Shown in pieces: positions 46,200 to 52,748 of a DNA stretch of 64,000 nt. Positions within the stretch are counted from its first letter, which is position 1. Each line of letters opens with the position of its first letter. The DNA lies in NCBI RefSeq assembly GCF_050749805.1, contig NZ_CP192738.1, positions 3,596,001 to 3,660,000 on the forward strand, in the 5' to 3' direction. The stretch comes from Hahella sp018986435 (GTDB taxonomy: Bacteria; Pseudomonadota; Gammaproteobacteria; Pseudomonadales; Oleiphilaceae). The translations under genes and the position numbers were made by a program. The notes beneath the pieces are model-generated. The model was not told where the DNA came from, did not search any database, and saw nothing but the letters and a program-made list of their open reading frames with translations.

Positions 46200-46231
46200 C
46201 TGAAGACATCCTCATTCTGCTATGTCTTCAG
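46200..46231. promoter_or_regulatory. Perfect 10-bp inverted repeat in the PKS upstream region
   Basis: CTGAAGACAT (46200-46209) and ATGTCTTCAG (46222-46231), with a 12-base spacer, about 400 bases upstream of the NRPS-PKS start. It could be an operator for a dimeric regulator or an RNA hairpin in a long leader. Confidence 0.4.
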
Positions 46232-46798
46232 TGAAAAGTTTATGAATTTAACATTAAAAAATGTTAGGAATTGGATGCATCAATGCACTCTATAAGCGCT
46301 ACAGACACCGTGTGCAATGTATGTCACATCAGTCAATATACAGCCAACTTCCATAGACCATTTGCAGCCAATTGTTCACAAATGGCCAGCTCACGTTAGC
46401 GCATTATTTAAAACAGTTCAACCGGTAAAGAACAAGGTTATTAATACTTGGGAACGTTTACTTAAATTGATCTGATATTAATTTGATTTTGCGCATTCTT
46501 TTAAATTTTATCGTTGTCAACCGTAGAAAATAACGTTGCGCAGTATGAATTGTCAGCCAATAGCGGATTACCTATAAATATAGTAGCTCTATTTATAATC
46601 AATATTAAAAATTAGTTAACAAATACACGCCATTCGAGTCACAACATTGCCTCATCTTTTCAACGCTCCAGCGCCACGGCGCCCACTCCCTGACAGAGGC
46701 GGAACCTCACCGGCCCGCACACACAGGATCGCCAGCAAGTCCAACCAGACGAAGTACGAAAGAAACGGCAAAGCGCCATAGGCATATCGTGGTGAAGT

Positions 46799-46818
46799 AT
46801 TGCGACCGCAGTCGCAAT
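46799..46818. promoter_or_regulatory. Perfect 8-bp inverted repeat upstream of the HTH regulator
   Basis: ATTGCGAC (46799-46806), spacer CGCA, GTCGCAAT (46811-46818), about 150 bases upstream of the regulator start at 46970. The short spacer suits an operator or a tight hairpin. Confidence 0.4.
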
Positions 46819-46969
46819 AACTGGCCTGGGTTCTGGCGGGCTTTCGATACAGGCCCAGGCTTACGCTTTTTTGCTAGCATCGAATGATAAAGACGTCTGG
46901 TATGATCCGAAGGTGTTAAACGCCTCTTGGGTGAGCATCCTAACAACAAAAATCACGGAGTCTGACGAG

Positions 46970-47734
46970 ATGCATATCGGTCCGAAGTTTTTACTTGCCG
47001 CCATCAGAAGAAGAATTAAAGACGAGGGGCTGAGTTACGGTTATTTGTCCGAGAAGACCGGTATTCCCCTCTCCAGCATCAAACGTCACCTGCATAACCC
47101 GTCTCTGGGGCTGGACAAGATCCTCATGTACGTCAGCTTTCTCAATACCGATCTGGTGGAGCTGACCAAACTCGCCAACAAGCTGCAGCACGAAAACGAG
47201 CTGTTTATTTCCGACAAACAGAGCGAGCTGTTTCTGGAGCACCCCTACCTGCTCGACTTCATCAATATGGTGACCTCTCATAACATGACGCCGGACGCAG
47301 TGGCGGAGAAACATGGACTCAGCGAAACCAGCCTGCGCTTTTACCTGCGCATCGCTGAAATACTTGGCTATATCGATGACTTTGGCGACGGCTCCTTTTA
47401 TCAGTCCGGACGTCGCTATCTATTAGAGGAAGGCTCCGCCCTGGACAGCCTGTTTCGCCGCCGCTTTCAGGAAGAATCCCTGTCCCACCCCATCCACCCC
47501 GGCGTCTGCGTCGGCCGCATCAGAATGACGGAAGCACAGAGAACCCAACTCGAAGACGACCTCTACGACAAACTGGTCGAACTCAACGCCGTGAACACCT
47601 CCAACGACGAAGGCGAACCCACCAACGTACTCATGCGCTGCACCCCAGGCAAACTGACCCAGTTTTCCGACGGCCTGCCGGATATCGATGGGCAACTGCT
47701 GAAGTATGTGTCGGAGATGTTTGCTAAGGCTTAG
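46970..47734 (+). CDS. Helix-turn-helix transcriptional regulator, candidate regulator of the PKS cluster
   Basis: A 254-residue cytoplasmic protein with an N-terminal XRE-like helix-turn-helix (FLLAAIRRRIKDEGLSYGYL then SEKTGIPLSSIKRHLHNPS) and a second helical, possibly winged-helix region around TPDAVAEKHGLSETSLRFYL. I chose the ATG at 46970 (GGAG about nine bases upstream) over a longer frame from 46871 that has no ribosome site. It is divergent from the NRPS-PKS gene and is the only regulator next to the cluster, so pathway control is a reasonable inference. The 3' part shows the C-rich then G-rich switch also seen in both LysR genes. Confidence 0.75.
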   Translation: MHIGPKFLLAAIRRRIKDEGLSYGYLSEKTGIPLSSIKRHLHNPSLGLDKILMYVSFLNTDLVELTKLANKLQHENELFISDKQSELFLEHPYLLDFINMVTSHNMTPDAVAEKHGLSETSLRFYLRIAEILGYIDDFGDGSFYQSGRRYLLEEGSALDSLFRRRFQEESLSHPIHPGVCVGRIRMTEAQRTQLEDDLYDKLVELNAVNTSNDEGEPTNVLMRCTPGKLTQFSDGLPDIDGQLLKYVSEMFAKA

Positions 47735-47827
47735 GGGGGGATTGGGCGTGATTGTGCAGGGAGGGTGTGGTTATGGATCTATTTGATCCTGACTGACCGT
47801 ATCAATGCCAGGAATTCTGCATAGCGC

Positions 47828-48238
47828 TTACCGCCATATATTTATAATTGCGCTGATAAGCAGCCCAAAAACTAACACTGCAAATGTTTGCCATCCATAA
47901 TCCCATATGCTTTTTTGGCGCCTCATTGAAATAAGCTGACATTTAACCAGACAGGTATCTTTTGGAATGTCCAACTCAAAAGATATAGGATATGGCGAGT
48001 ACGCCAAGAACTCTTCAGCCCAAGTAGAGCCTTTATCCACGCCAAGAAAGTTATCGTCTTTATCGTAGTATGAGAACGAGGCATGAAAGTCGTCGCCTTC
48101 AAGAAGGCTTGGAGCCTCTATCCTCGCCTGAAAAAATGCTCTCAATTTTTCTTCATCACCGTCGATAAACGAGCGGTCTCGTACTACGTATTCAAGAATT
48201 TTGATTTCAGCACCGACTTTTTCTAGTTCAATGTTCAA
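47828..48238 (-). CDS. Hypothetical protein with C-terminal membrane helix
   Basis: About 136 residues, acidic soluble part followed by one C-terminal transmembrane helix (FAVLVFGLLISAIINIW), so tail-anchored. I recognise no family. I favour TTG at 48238 as start because GGAGG lies seven bases upstream; an ATG at 48259 has no ribosome site. The TTG overlaps the stop of a tiny upstream frame (48306-48235, 23 codons), suggesting translational coupling. It is the last gene of the low-GC leftward island that includes an Imm7-like protein; an immunity role is possible but unproven. Confidence 0.55.
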   Translation of the reverse strand: MNIELEKVGAEIKILEYVVRDRSFIDGDEEKLRAFFQARIEAPSLLEGDDFHASFSYYDKDDNFLGVDKGSTWAEEFLAYSPYPISFELDIPKDTCLVKCQLISMRRQKSIWDYGWQTFAVLVFGLLISAIINIWR

Positions 48239-48423
48239 TTTAACGCCTCCAAAAACCATTTTTTGATATAACTTATTACCATTTCTGCATCCTCACAATT
48301 TACCATCCAGATTAAGATATAGACTTGATAAATGAGCAGCCCCCAAGCCTTAGGTTATGCCAAATTAGTACATTCAAATACTCTGAGAAAGCAATTTATT
48401 TTTATAGACAACCAACTTCACAC

Positions 48424-48741
48424 TCATTCTTTTAAGTTGAAAGTAAACTTAATCCCATCAGGCAGAACGATAAATCTACCTTCTTGAAACCCTAAATATA
48501 TAGCCCCTCCCTTTATGTTGGGGTTCCAGCCATTATTCAGACCAAAAATTATAGCTTCTCGAACAGTCTTTGGCCTAACCTCCATCCCCCAAGCGTATGG
48601 GTCTATATATAGAATTTGTCCGCTCGACTTTTTAAAAAATACAGTAATATGGCTAGCCCTGCTTTCTAAGCATCCACCTCGGATACACCAGCTATACTCA
48701 ACTCCATTTACAACTATTTTCCGAATGTTTGTGCTAGTCAT
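48424..48741 (-). CDS. Hypothetical protein, same family as 3774-4250, immunity-like context
   Basis: A 105-residue soluble protein. It shares I-x-V-x-G-x-x-Y-x-W (IVVNGVEYSW) and V-x-P-K-x-V..I..G..NGWNP (VRPKTVREAIIFGLNNGWNP) with the protein at 3774-4250. The start at 48741 is supported by the small upstream gene whose TAA ends one base before this ATG, so coupled translation can explain the lack of a close Shine-Dalgarno site. A longer frame begins at a TTG further upstream but would overlap the small gene. Low GC and position in the immunity island suggest acquisition by transfer; function unknown. Confidence 0.6.
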   Translation of the reverse strand: MTSTNIRKIVVNGVEYSWCIRGGCLESRASHITVFFKKSSGQILYIDPYAWGMEVRPKTVREAIIFGLNNGWNPNIKGGAIYLGFQEGRFIVLPDGIKFTFNLKE

Positions 48742-48742
48742 T

Positions 48743-48874
48743 TTAATCACTATGCCCTTTAACACCACAACCAAATATAAAGCTCAAACACTTAGCCAAA
48801 CACTCACCTGGGTCATCCTGAGGCGATTGGACATTTATCAAATCAGAAACAAAGTAAATGGTTTCACTCTTCAT
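48743..48874 (-). CDS. Candidate small gene (43 residues) coupled to 48424-48741
   Basis: An ATG at 48874 preceded by GGTGGA five bases upstream opens a 43-codon frame (start MKSETIYFVSDLI, end GCGVKGHSD) whose stop lies one base before the ATG of the next gene. The near-perfect stop-start junction and a good ribosome site argue that it is translated. It contains three cysteines (GECLAKC, then FIFGCG). No family is recognised; it could be a leader or coupling ORF, or a real microprotein. Confidence 0.4.
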   Translation of the reverse strand: MKSETIYFVSDLINVQSPQDDPGECLAKCLSFIFGCGVKGHSD

Positions 48875-48952
48875 TTTTGTCCACCAACCAGTTTTAAGTT
48901 CTAACTACGGCAATGATTTGTTCACAGTTTTGATGCTAATAACTGCTGACTA

Positions 48953-49612
48953 TCATATGCCAATGAACCTGAAGACCTTGTCAGATTCAGTGTAGTCGCC
49001 AATGGATTGAGCAGTATGAATCCGACTTCCCACCGATATAAAGTTATAGCCGAGCGCTTCGGACGCCTTCCAATCCCAAGGCCCATCACCAAAGTAAGTT
49101 TTAGAGTCGTAACTCCCCTTGCTTGCACGCATTTCAGCCACCCTCATGATCTCCGTCCTGCAGTAATGGTCTGAAGATGAAGCCATCGCTATCCCTGGAA
49201 GGCTGATGCCAGCCGCGTCCAGCTTCATCCTGGCGGTTTCGGCCCAACCACCTGTCGCAAAAGCGATCGCCACATCCTGACGTTTTACGAGCCGTGACAA
49301 AAATTCAACCGCCCCACAAATGGGAGACAGTTCATGGTGCGAAATATATTCTTCTACGCGCCTAACAAATTGTGCTTTTACATCGAAAAAAATACGCTCC
49401 CGTTCCCTCTGAAGACCGGCTTTTTCAATTATCTCGGAAAGAATTCCTGCGTCAGTGACATGACGATACCGCCCCCAGTCAGAGCCAATCGAAATACCCA
49501 TCACATCTTTTACGGCAGCCTGAAAGCACTCTGCATCGAAATCGTAGGATTCGACCAACGTTCCGTCTATGTCAAACATGACTAGATGCACGTCCTCTCC
49601 CCTAACCATCAA
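48953..49612 (-). CDS. HAD-superfamily hydrolase
   Basis: A roughly 215-residue haloacid-dehalogenase-like phosphatase. Motif I is FDIDGTLVES with both catalytic Asp residues. A helical cap follows (residues ~20-85), then motif II in IAFATGG, a Lys in the SDHYCRTEIM to RASKG region, and motif IV in YFGDGPWDWKAS. The substrate is unknown. The preferred start may be the GTG at 49591, which has GGGGAGAGG close upstream and leads straight into VMFDIDGTL; the longest frame starts at TTG 49612. It overlaps the end of the 80-residue gene by 11 bases if the longer start is used, so the two are an operon. Confidence 0.8.
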   Translation of the reverse strand: MMVRGEDVHLVMFDIDGTLVESYDFDAECFQAAVKDVMGISIGSDWGRYRHVTDAGILSEIIEKAGLQRERERIFFDVKAQFVRRVEEYISHHELSPICGAVEFLSRLVKRQDVAIAFATGGWAETARMKLDAAGISLPGIAMASSSDHYCRTEIMRVAEMRASKGSYDSKTYFGDGPWDWKASEALGYNFISVGSRIHTAQSIGDYTESDKVFRFIGI

Positions 49613-49844
49613 ATTGCTGTCTGATTACCTGCCACTGCTCCCATGCCTTCTCGGGATCGATATCTGAGTACCCCCTCGATTCCTCAAGCGCTCTTACCTG
49701 ATGAATCGTACCCATCTGGCATGTGGCGCTATCTCTTATTGCGATAACTTCATCTTCTGTAAGAGGTTCGCCTTTTTCACGCTCTTTATTGAGGAGCACC
49801 GCCACCAATGCCGGAATCGGTATTGGAATTAGATTATCAGCCAT
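49602..49844 (-). CDS. Hypothetical 80-residue protein coupled to the HAD gene
   Basis: A small acidic cytoplasmic protein (MADNLIPIPIPALVAVLL at the start, WEQWQVIRQQFDG at the end) with no recognised family. It precedes the HAD hydrolase gene in the same direction with overlapping or nearly abutting ends. GTAGGTGACAG lies just before its ATG at 49844. It sits directly downstream of a toxin-like fragment (50002-50151), so it may be the partner of that lost toxin; this is only positional reasoning. Confidence 0.6.
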   Translation of the reverse strand: MADNLIPIPIPALVAVLLNKEREKGEPLTEDEVIAIRDSATCQMGTIHQVRALEESRGYSDIDPEKAWEQWQVIRQQFDG

Positions 49845-50001
49845 CTGTCACCTACCATTTTTAGCTATTTAGCCCTATAAACCCGATCATCCACTCGCTA
49901 AATACGATTTCAAGGAAATACTCTGTAGAAGAGAATCCCCGGAAACCATGGCATAGTGAGTAAAGTAGCGAATTTGAGATATTGAGCGCCATTTTCACCT
50001 C

Positions 50002-50151
50002 TCATGGCGGAAAATATGCACAATTATTCACCACATAGTGCGACTTGCCTGGATTAGGCCCCTTTCCTCAAGCCCTTTTTTTAGTAAACATTTCTTTCGC
50101 AGTTTTATCTTTGAAAGGGTTACCGAGGCCTTTACTCCTTGTAACATCAAA
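50002..50151 (-). pseudogene. Broken polymorphic-toxin C-terminal fragment
   Basis: Directly after the stop of the 50152-50595 gene, and in the same frame, the sequence continues as FDVTRSKGLGNPFKDKTAKE and MFTKKRA, a stop, then GKGPNPGKSHYVVNN. The G-N-P-F-K-x-K-T...MFxKKG pattern followed by a GP-x-P and a Y-V-N stretch is the style of nuclease-type toxin tails of Rhs/CDI proteins. It has no start, an internal stop and probable frame damage, so it is a relic. The match is from memory of such tails. Confidence 0.35.
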
Positions 50152-50595
50152 TTATTGAGTAAATGTAATAGCACTGCACTTTTCCGCAATATCTCGCTGC
50201 TTGATTTCTGAACCGAGAGCAACCAGTTGTACTATTACTGAGCGAGATTCAGTACTTTTCGCAAATTCAAGCTGAATTCCATCAAAGTAGCCTTGCTGAT
50301 TATGAAGCACCCAAGACCATAGCAGCGGATTTCCAATTGCTAATGACCAAGGCCGTCTTTTCATAAATGATATGGATTTCCATTTAGGGTCACTGCACCA
50401 ATCGTTTGCATACAGCACAAAACTGTCATCCTCTTGGACCACAATGTAAAATTTTGACTCCTCGAAAATGAATCCCATCGCGCATAAAACACACTCGGTA
50501 CTGCTCTCTTCAGAATTCTCAAAATACCCAATAACATCTACTAACTTTTGCTCAGAATTTGCGTAGTATGATAATATTTTTTGATTTACGCTCAT
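50152..50595 (-). CDS. Hypothetical protein (DUF6334-like), probable immunity protein
   Basis: A 147-residue soluble protein without signal peptide. The segment PLLWSWVLHNQQGYFDGIQLEF (about residues 98-119, quoted in part as NQQGYFDGIQLEF) resembles the small DUF6334-type proteins as I remember them; the assignment is uncertain. It has low GC, its own promoter space, and is followed immediately by a broken toxin-like fragment, which together suggest membership of an immunity-gene array. The ATG at 50595 has only a weak AGGC upstream. Confidence 0.55.
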   Translation of the reverse strand: MSVNQKILSYYANSEQKLVDVIGYFENSEESSTECVLCAMGFIFEESKFYIVVQEDDSFVLYANDWCSDPKWKSISFMKRRPWSLAIGNPLLWSWVLHNQQGYFDGIQLEFAKSTESRSVIVQLVALGSEIKQRDIAEKCSAITFTQ

Positions 50596-50739
50596 GCCTA
50601 ATATTTCTGCCCTTTATTCCCGCCGGTTTGATAGTCTTGATAACAACTGGGGAACGACCGCTAAGAGTCTTCTTTAAGGAATTTTAGCGGCTTGTTATGA
50701 GCGCTCGCCAGGTTGCCTCTACTCAGATTCTTTACAGTT

Positions 50740-51135
50740 TTAAATTTCGTATGTCTCAATAATAGGATCGCAGGGAGATAGAAGACTATCCTTCATTTTA
50801 ACAACCTTCCCTCTCGCCATTCGCCACACTTGAAATTCATTATCGTAATCTGAATTTTCCTGGTCTCTAATATACAAAAGCCCATGCGAGCCTTTGGCTA
50901 TTTCGCCGATACGAATGAACAGCTCTAAAACCCATGACTTGTAATGATTTCTATCCCCATCAAACCTTACATATGGCGAGCCATTTTGATAAAAGAGTTC
51001 GACTCTTGACATATTGTCTTTGTGTTTCACAATTTCCAACTGAATTTCACGGCAGTTTTCCTCACGAAGAACTGTGTCGTCTTCAGCCTCACAAGAGCCC
51101 TCCCAGACAGTAACCCAGCCGTGATATTCGAACAT
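50740..51135 (-). CDS. Imm7-family immunity protein
   Basis: A 131-residue cytoplasmic protein matching the Imm7 pattern: it begins MFEYHGWVTVWE, has a GDRNHYKSWVLELFIRIGEIA segment, the hallmark GSHGLLYIRDQEN near residue 85, then NEFQVWRMARGKV and a terminal LSPCDPIIE. Imm7 proteins protect cells from toxin domains delivered by contact-dependent, Rhs or T6SS systems. No toxin gene is adjacent, so this is an orphan immunity gene. GAGGTG precedes the ATG at a good distance. Confidence 0.75.
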   Translation of the reverse strand: MFEYHGWVTVWEGSCEAEDDTVLREENCREIQLEIVKHKDNMSRVELFYQNGSPYVRFDGDRNHYKSWVLELFIRIGEIAKGSHGLLYIRDQENSDYDNEFQVWRMARGKVVKMKDSLLSPCDPIIETYEI

Positions 51136-51172
51136 TTTTACACCTCATTCCGCATACACTGTGTGCTCAGAT

Positions 51173-51604
51173 TTAGTCGCCCCTATGTCTAGGCGGTTTA
51201 TAGAAAAGGCCTTGTATACGCCCAGGCCTGTAAACAGCAAAATACCAAAACACAACGGCTGACACAGCGCCAACGAAGCTGCAGAAAAGCGCTTGGATCA
51301 ATAAGGATGGCTCAGCATCCTGACCGAAAGGCTTTAGCCAGTATACAAACACAAAACCAGGAAGAAGCGCGGGCGCGATATACCAAATCAGCTTGTCTTT
51401 CTTCAGTTTGTTTAGAAGCAAATGGCCGGGAATCGCCCAGACTACCAGAACCACTAGCGCCACCAATGTGGCCACGCCAGCGATCACGGCGGAAATTCGG
51501 AAATCAGAGAACTCATTATTAATGGAGTCAATCACTGCTGTGAGAAATACCAGCAAAAATACCGTGAGCAGCATGGCCAAGCTGGCTATTAGTGTGTTCT
51601 TCAT
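51173..51604 (-). CDS. Small integral membrane protein, function unknown
   Basis: About 143 residues from the ATG at 51604 (MKNTLIASLAMLLTVFLLVF), with four predicted transmembrane helices: residues ~5-24, ~38-60, ~73-90 and ~103-125, and a basic tail (RPGRIQGLFYKPPRHRGD). I recognise no family. A longer frame from 51646 adds residues without a ribosome site. It lies between the Imm7-like gene and an exported hypothetical protein in the low-GC island; it could be a membrane immunity protein, by position only. Confidence 0.6.
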   Translation of the reverse strand: MKNTLIASLAMLLTVFLLVFLTAVIDSINNEFSDFRISAVIAGVATLVALVVLVVWAIPGHLLLNKLKKDKLIWYIAPALLPGFVFVYWLKPFGQDAEPSLLIQALFCSFVGAVSAVVFWYFAVYRPGRIQGLFYKPPRHRGD

Positions 51605-51702
51605 AATATGTACGCCAACACTTACAACTGATGATACGCCCACCAATCATTGCTTCCGTTCAAATCTTAGTGGACGAATTAATACCCGATGAAGAAAGTA
51701 GA

Positions 51703-52428
51703 CTACGTTGTCTTATAGACATACCAGTTCCCAACGACATGCTCTATGTAAATATAGTTATCATCTGACATGCTGGGGGCATTTGATCCAGCTGGCACGA
51801 ATAGGTAACCAACTGAGTTGTCGAGCATTCCGCCTATGTTCACATCAACTATTCCGCTTTCCTTCTCGTAGCGCACAAGATTCAAATAAAGCGCTTTGGC
51901 CGCTACCGTGGCTTTATCTGTATCAGTTTGTGCTTCTGAGGCAATGGCGCTCAGGCTGTCAATGTTGCTACGTAAAAACTCTTTCAGCTCAGAGTCTAAC
52001 CGCAAAGTAAGCAGCATATTCTGATACTGACGCTCTTCTTCTTTTGTTCTTTCGGATTTACTTTGCGCCTCATGTAAAGCCATAAAAAATAGGCCGGGTA
52101 AGGCGAGGTTTCTTACTGCGGAAATCTTCCATTTTTCCTGGTCATTTATTAAATAGATATACCAGTCCTGGGATTTCCCATCTTTTGAAAGCAATACCGC
52201 GTAGATTTCCCTCTCGGGCGTTTTCTCAAGCGCTCTTAAGCTAATTTCTATGCCTGTTGGCAGACTTTCACCTAAAGTGGGGCGATCTAAATAGTGCTCC
52301 AGCATTTCACCGGCATACACTTCCTTTTTATTCTTTATTCCATCCTGACTAAAAAATTGCTTCACAAGTTGCTGCTCATCCGCAAAAGCAACCAGTGGCA
52401 AAAACAAAAGAATGCTCAAAATTCGCAC
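51703..52428 (-). CDS. Exported hypothetical protein
   Basis: A 241-residue protein with a short signal peptide (MRILSILLFLPLVAFA, then DEQQ), so periplasmic. There is a helical middle region rich in charged residues (EAQSKSERTKEEERQYQNM) and a C-terminal beta-rich part ending HVVGNWYVYKTT. No family recognised. It is divergent from oppA across 320 bases. Confidence 0.6.
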   Translation of the reverse strand: MRILSILLFLPLVAFADEQQLVKQFFSQDGIKNKKEVYAGEMLEHYLDRPTLGESLPTGIEISLRALEKTPEREIYAVLLSKDGKSQDWYIYLINDQEKWKISAVRNLALPGLFFMALHEAQSKSERTKEEERQYQNMLLTLRLDSELKEFLRSNIDSLSAIASEAQTDTDKATVAAKALYLNLVRYEKESGIVDVNIGGMLDNSVGYLFVPAGSNAPSMSDDNYIYIEHVVGNWYVYKTT

Positions 52429-52748
52429 AGTATTTCCTCAGTAACCCTAACGAGCTATTCAACCACAGCCAATCCCAACTCCCCAACCGCTTTTTCACCC
52501 GACTTCAACACCCTGCAACGACACAAAATCCAGAATGAACCGATGACCGGGCGCTGTTTCTTGAGACGCAACTCAAGCTTCTAATGTTTCAACAATCGAC
52601 TCGTCATCCTCCAGCCAGTCTCACTTTTTGAGACCGCCAAGCTCTGATTCTGATCCTTCATATTGAGGTTTTCAAAGGGTGTTGAGAACGAATTGTATAC
52701 AATATACATTCCCTCGTTGCATAACGAAAATAATACGACGAGGTAGTC
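52429..52748. other. 320-base divergent intergenic region upstream of oppA
   Basis: It contains the promoter for the opp operon and for the leftward exported protein. The notable content is the palindrome ATTGTATACAAT at 52692-52703. A 96-codon frame overlapping the leftward gene here has no support. Confidence 0.5.
52692..52703 (+). promoter_or_regulatory. Palindromic operator-like site upstream of oppA
   Basis: ATTGTATACAAT is a perfect 12-bp palindrome 45 bases upstream of the oppA start, resembling GntR (FadR/FCD subfamily) operators of the TNGTATACNA form. It may overlap a -10 element (TATACATT lies immediately after). No GntR gene is in the window. Confidence 0.4.

Larger units (their letters stand above)
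45804..46969. other. 1.17-kb AT-rich divergent intergenic region upstream of the PKS cluster
   Basis: The region lies between the leftward NRPS-PKS gene and the rightward regulator gene and must hold both promoters. About 45990-46650 is strongly AT-rich. It contains perfect inverted repeats at 46200-46231 and 46799-46818. In the leftward direction there is also a possible 17-codon leader frame at 46087-46034, with GAGGAG ten bases before its ATG, about 230 bases ahead of the NRPS start. No larger gene is supported. Confidence 0.55.

Noticed and set aside
52294..52584. 96-codon frame upstream of oppA
   Set aside because: It overlaps the exported protein gene antisense and lacks a start signal.
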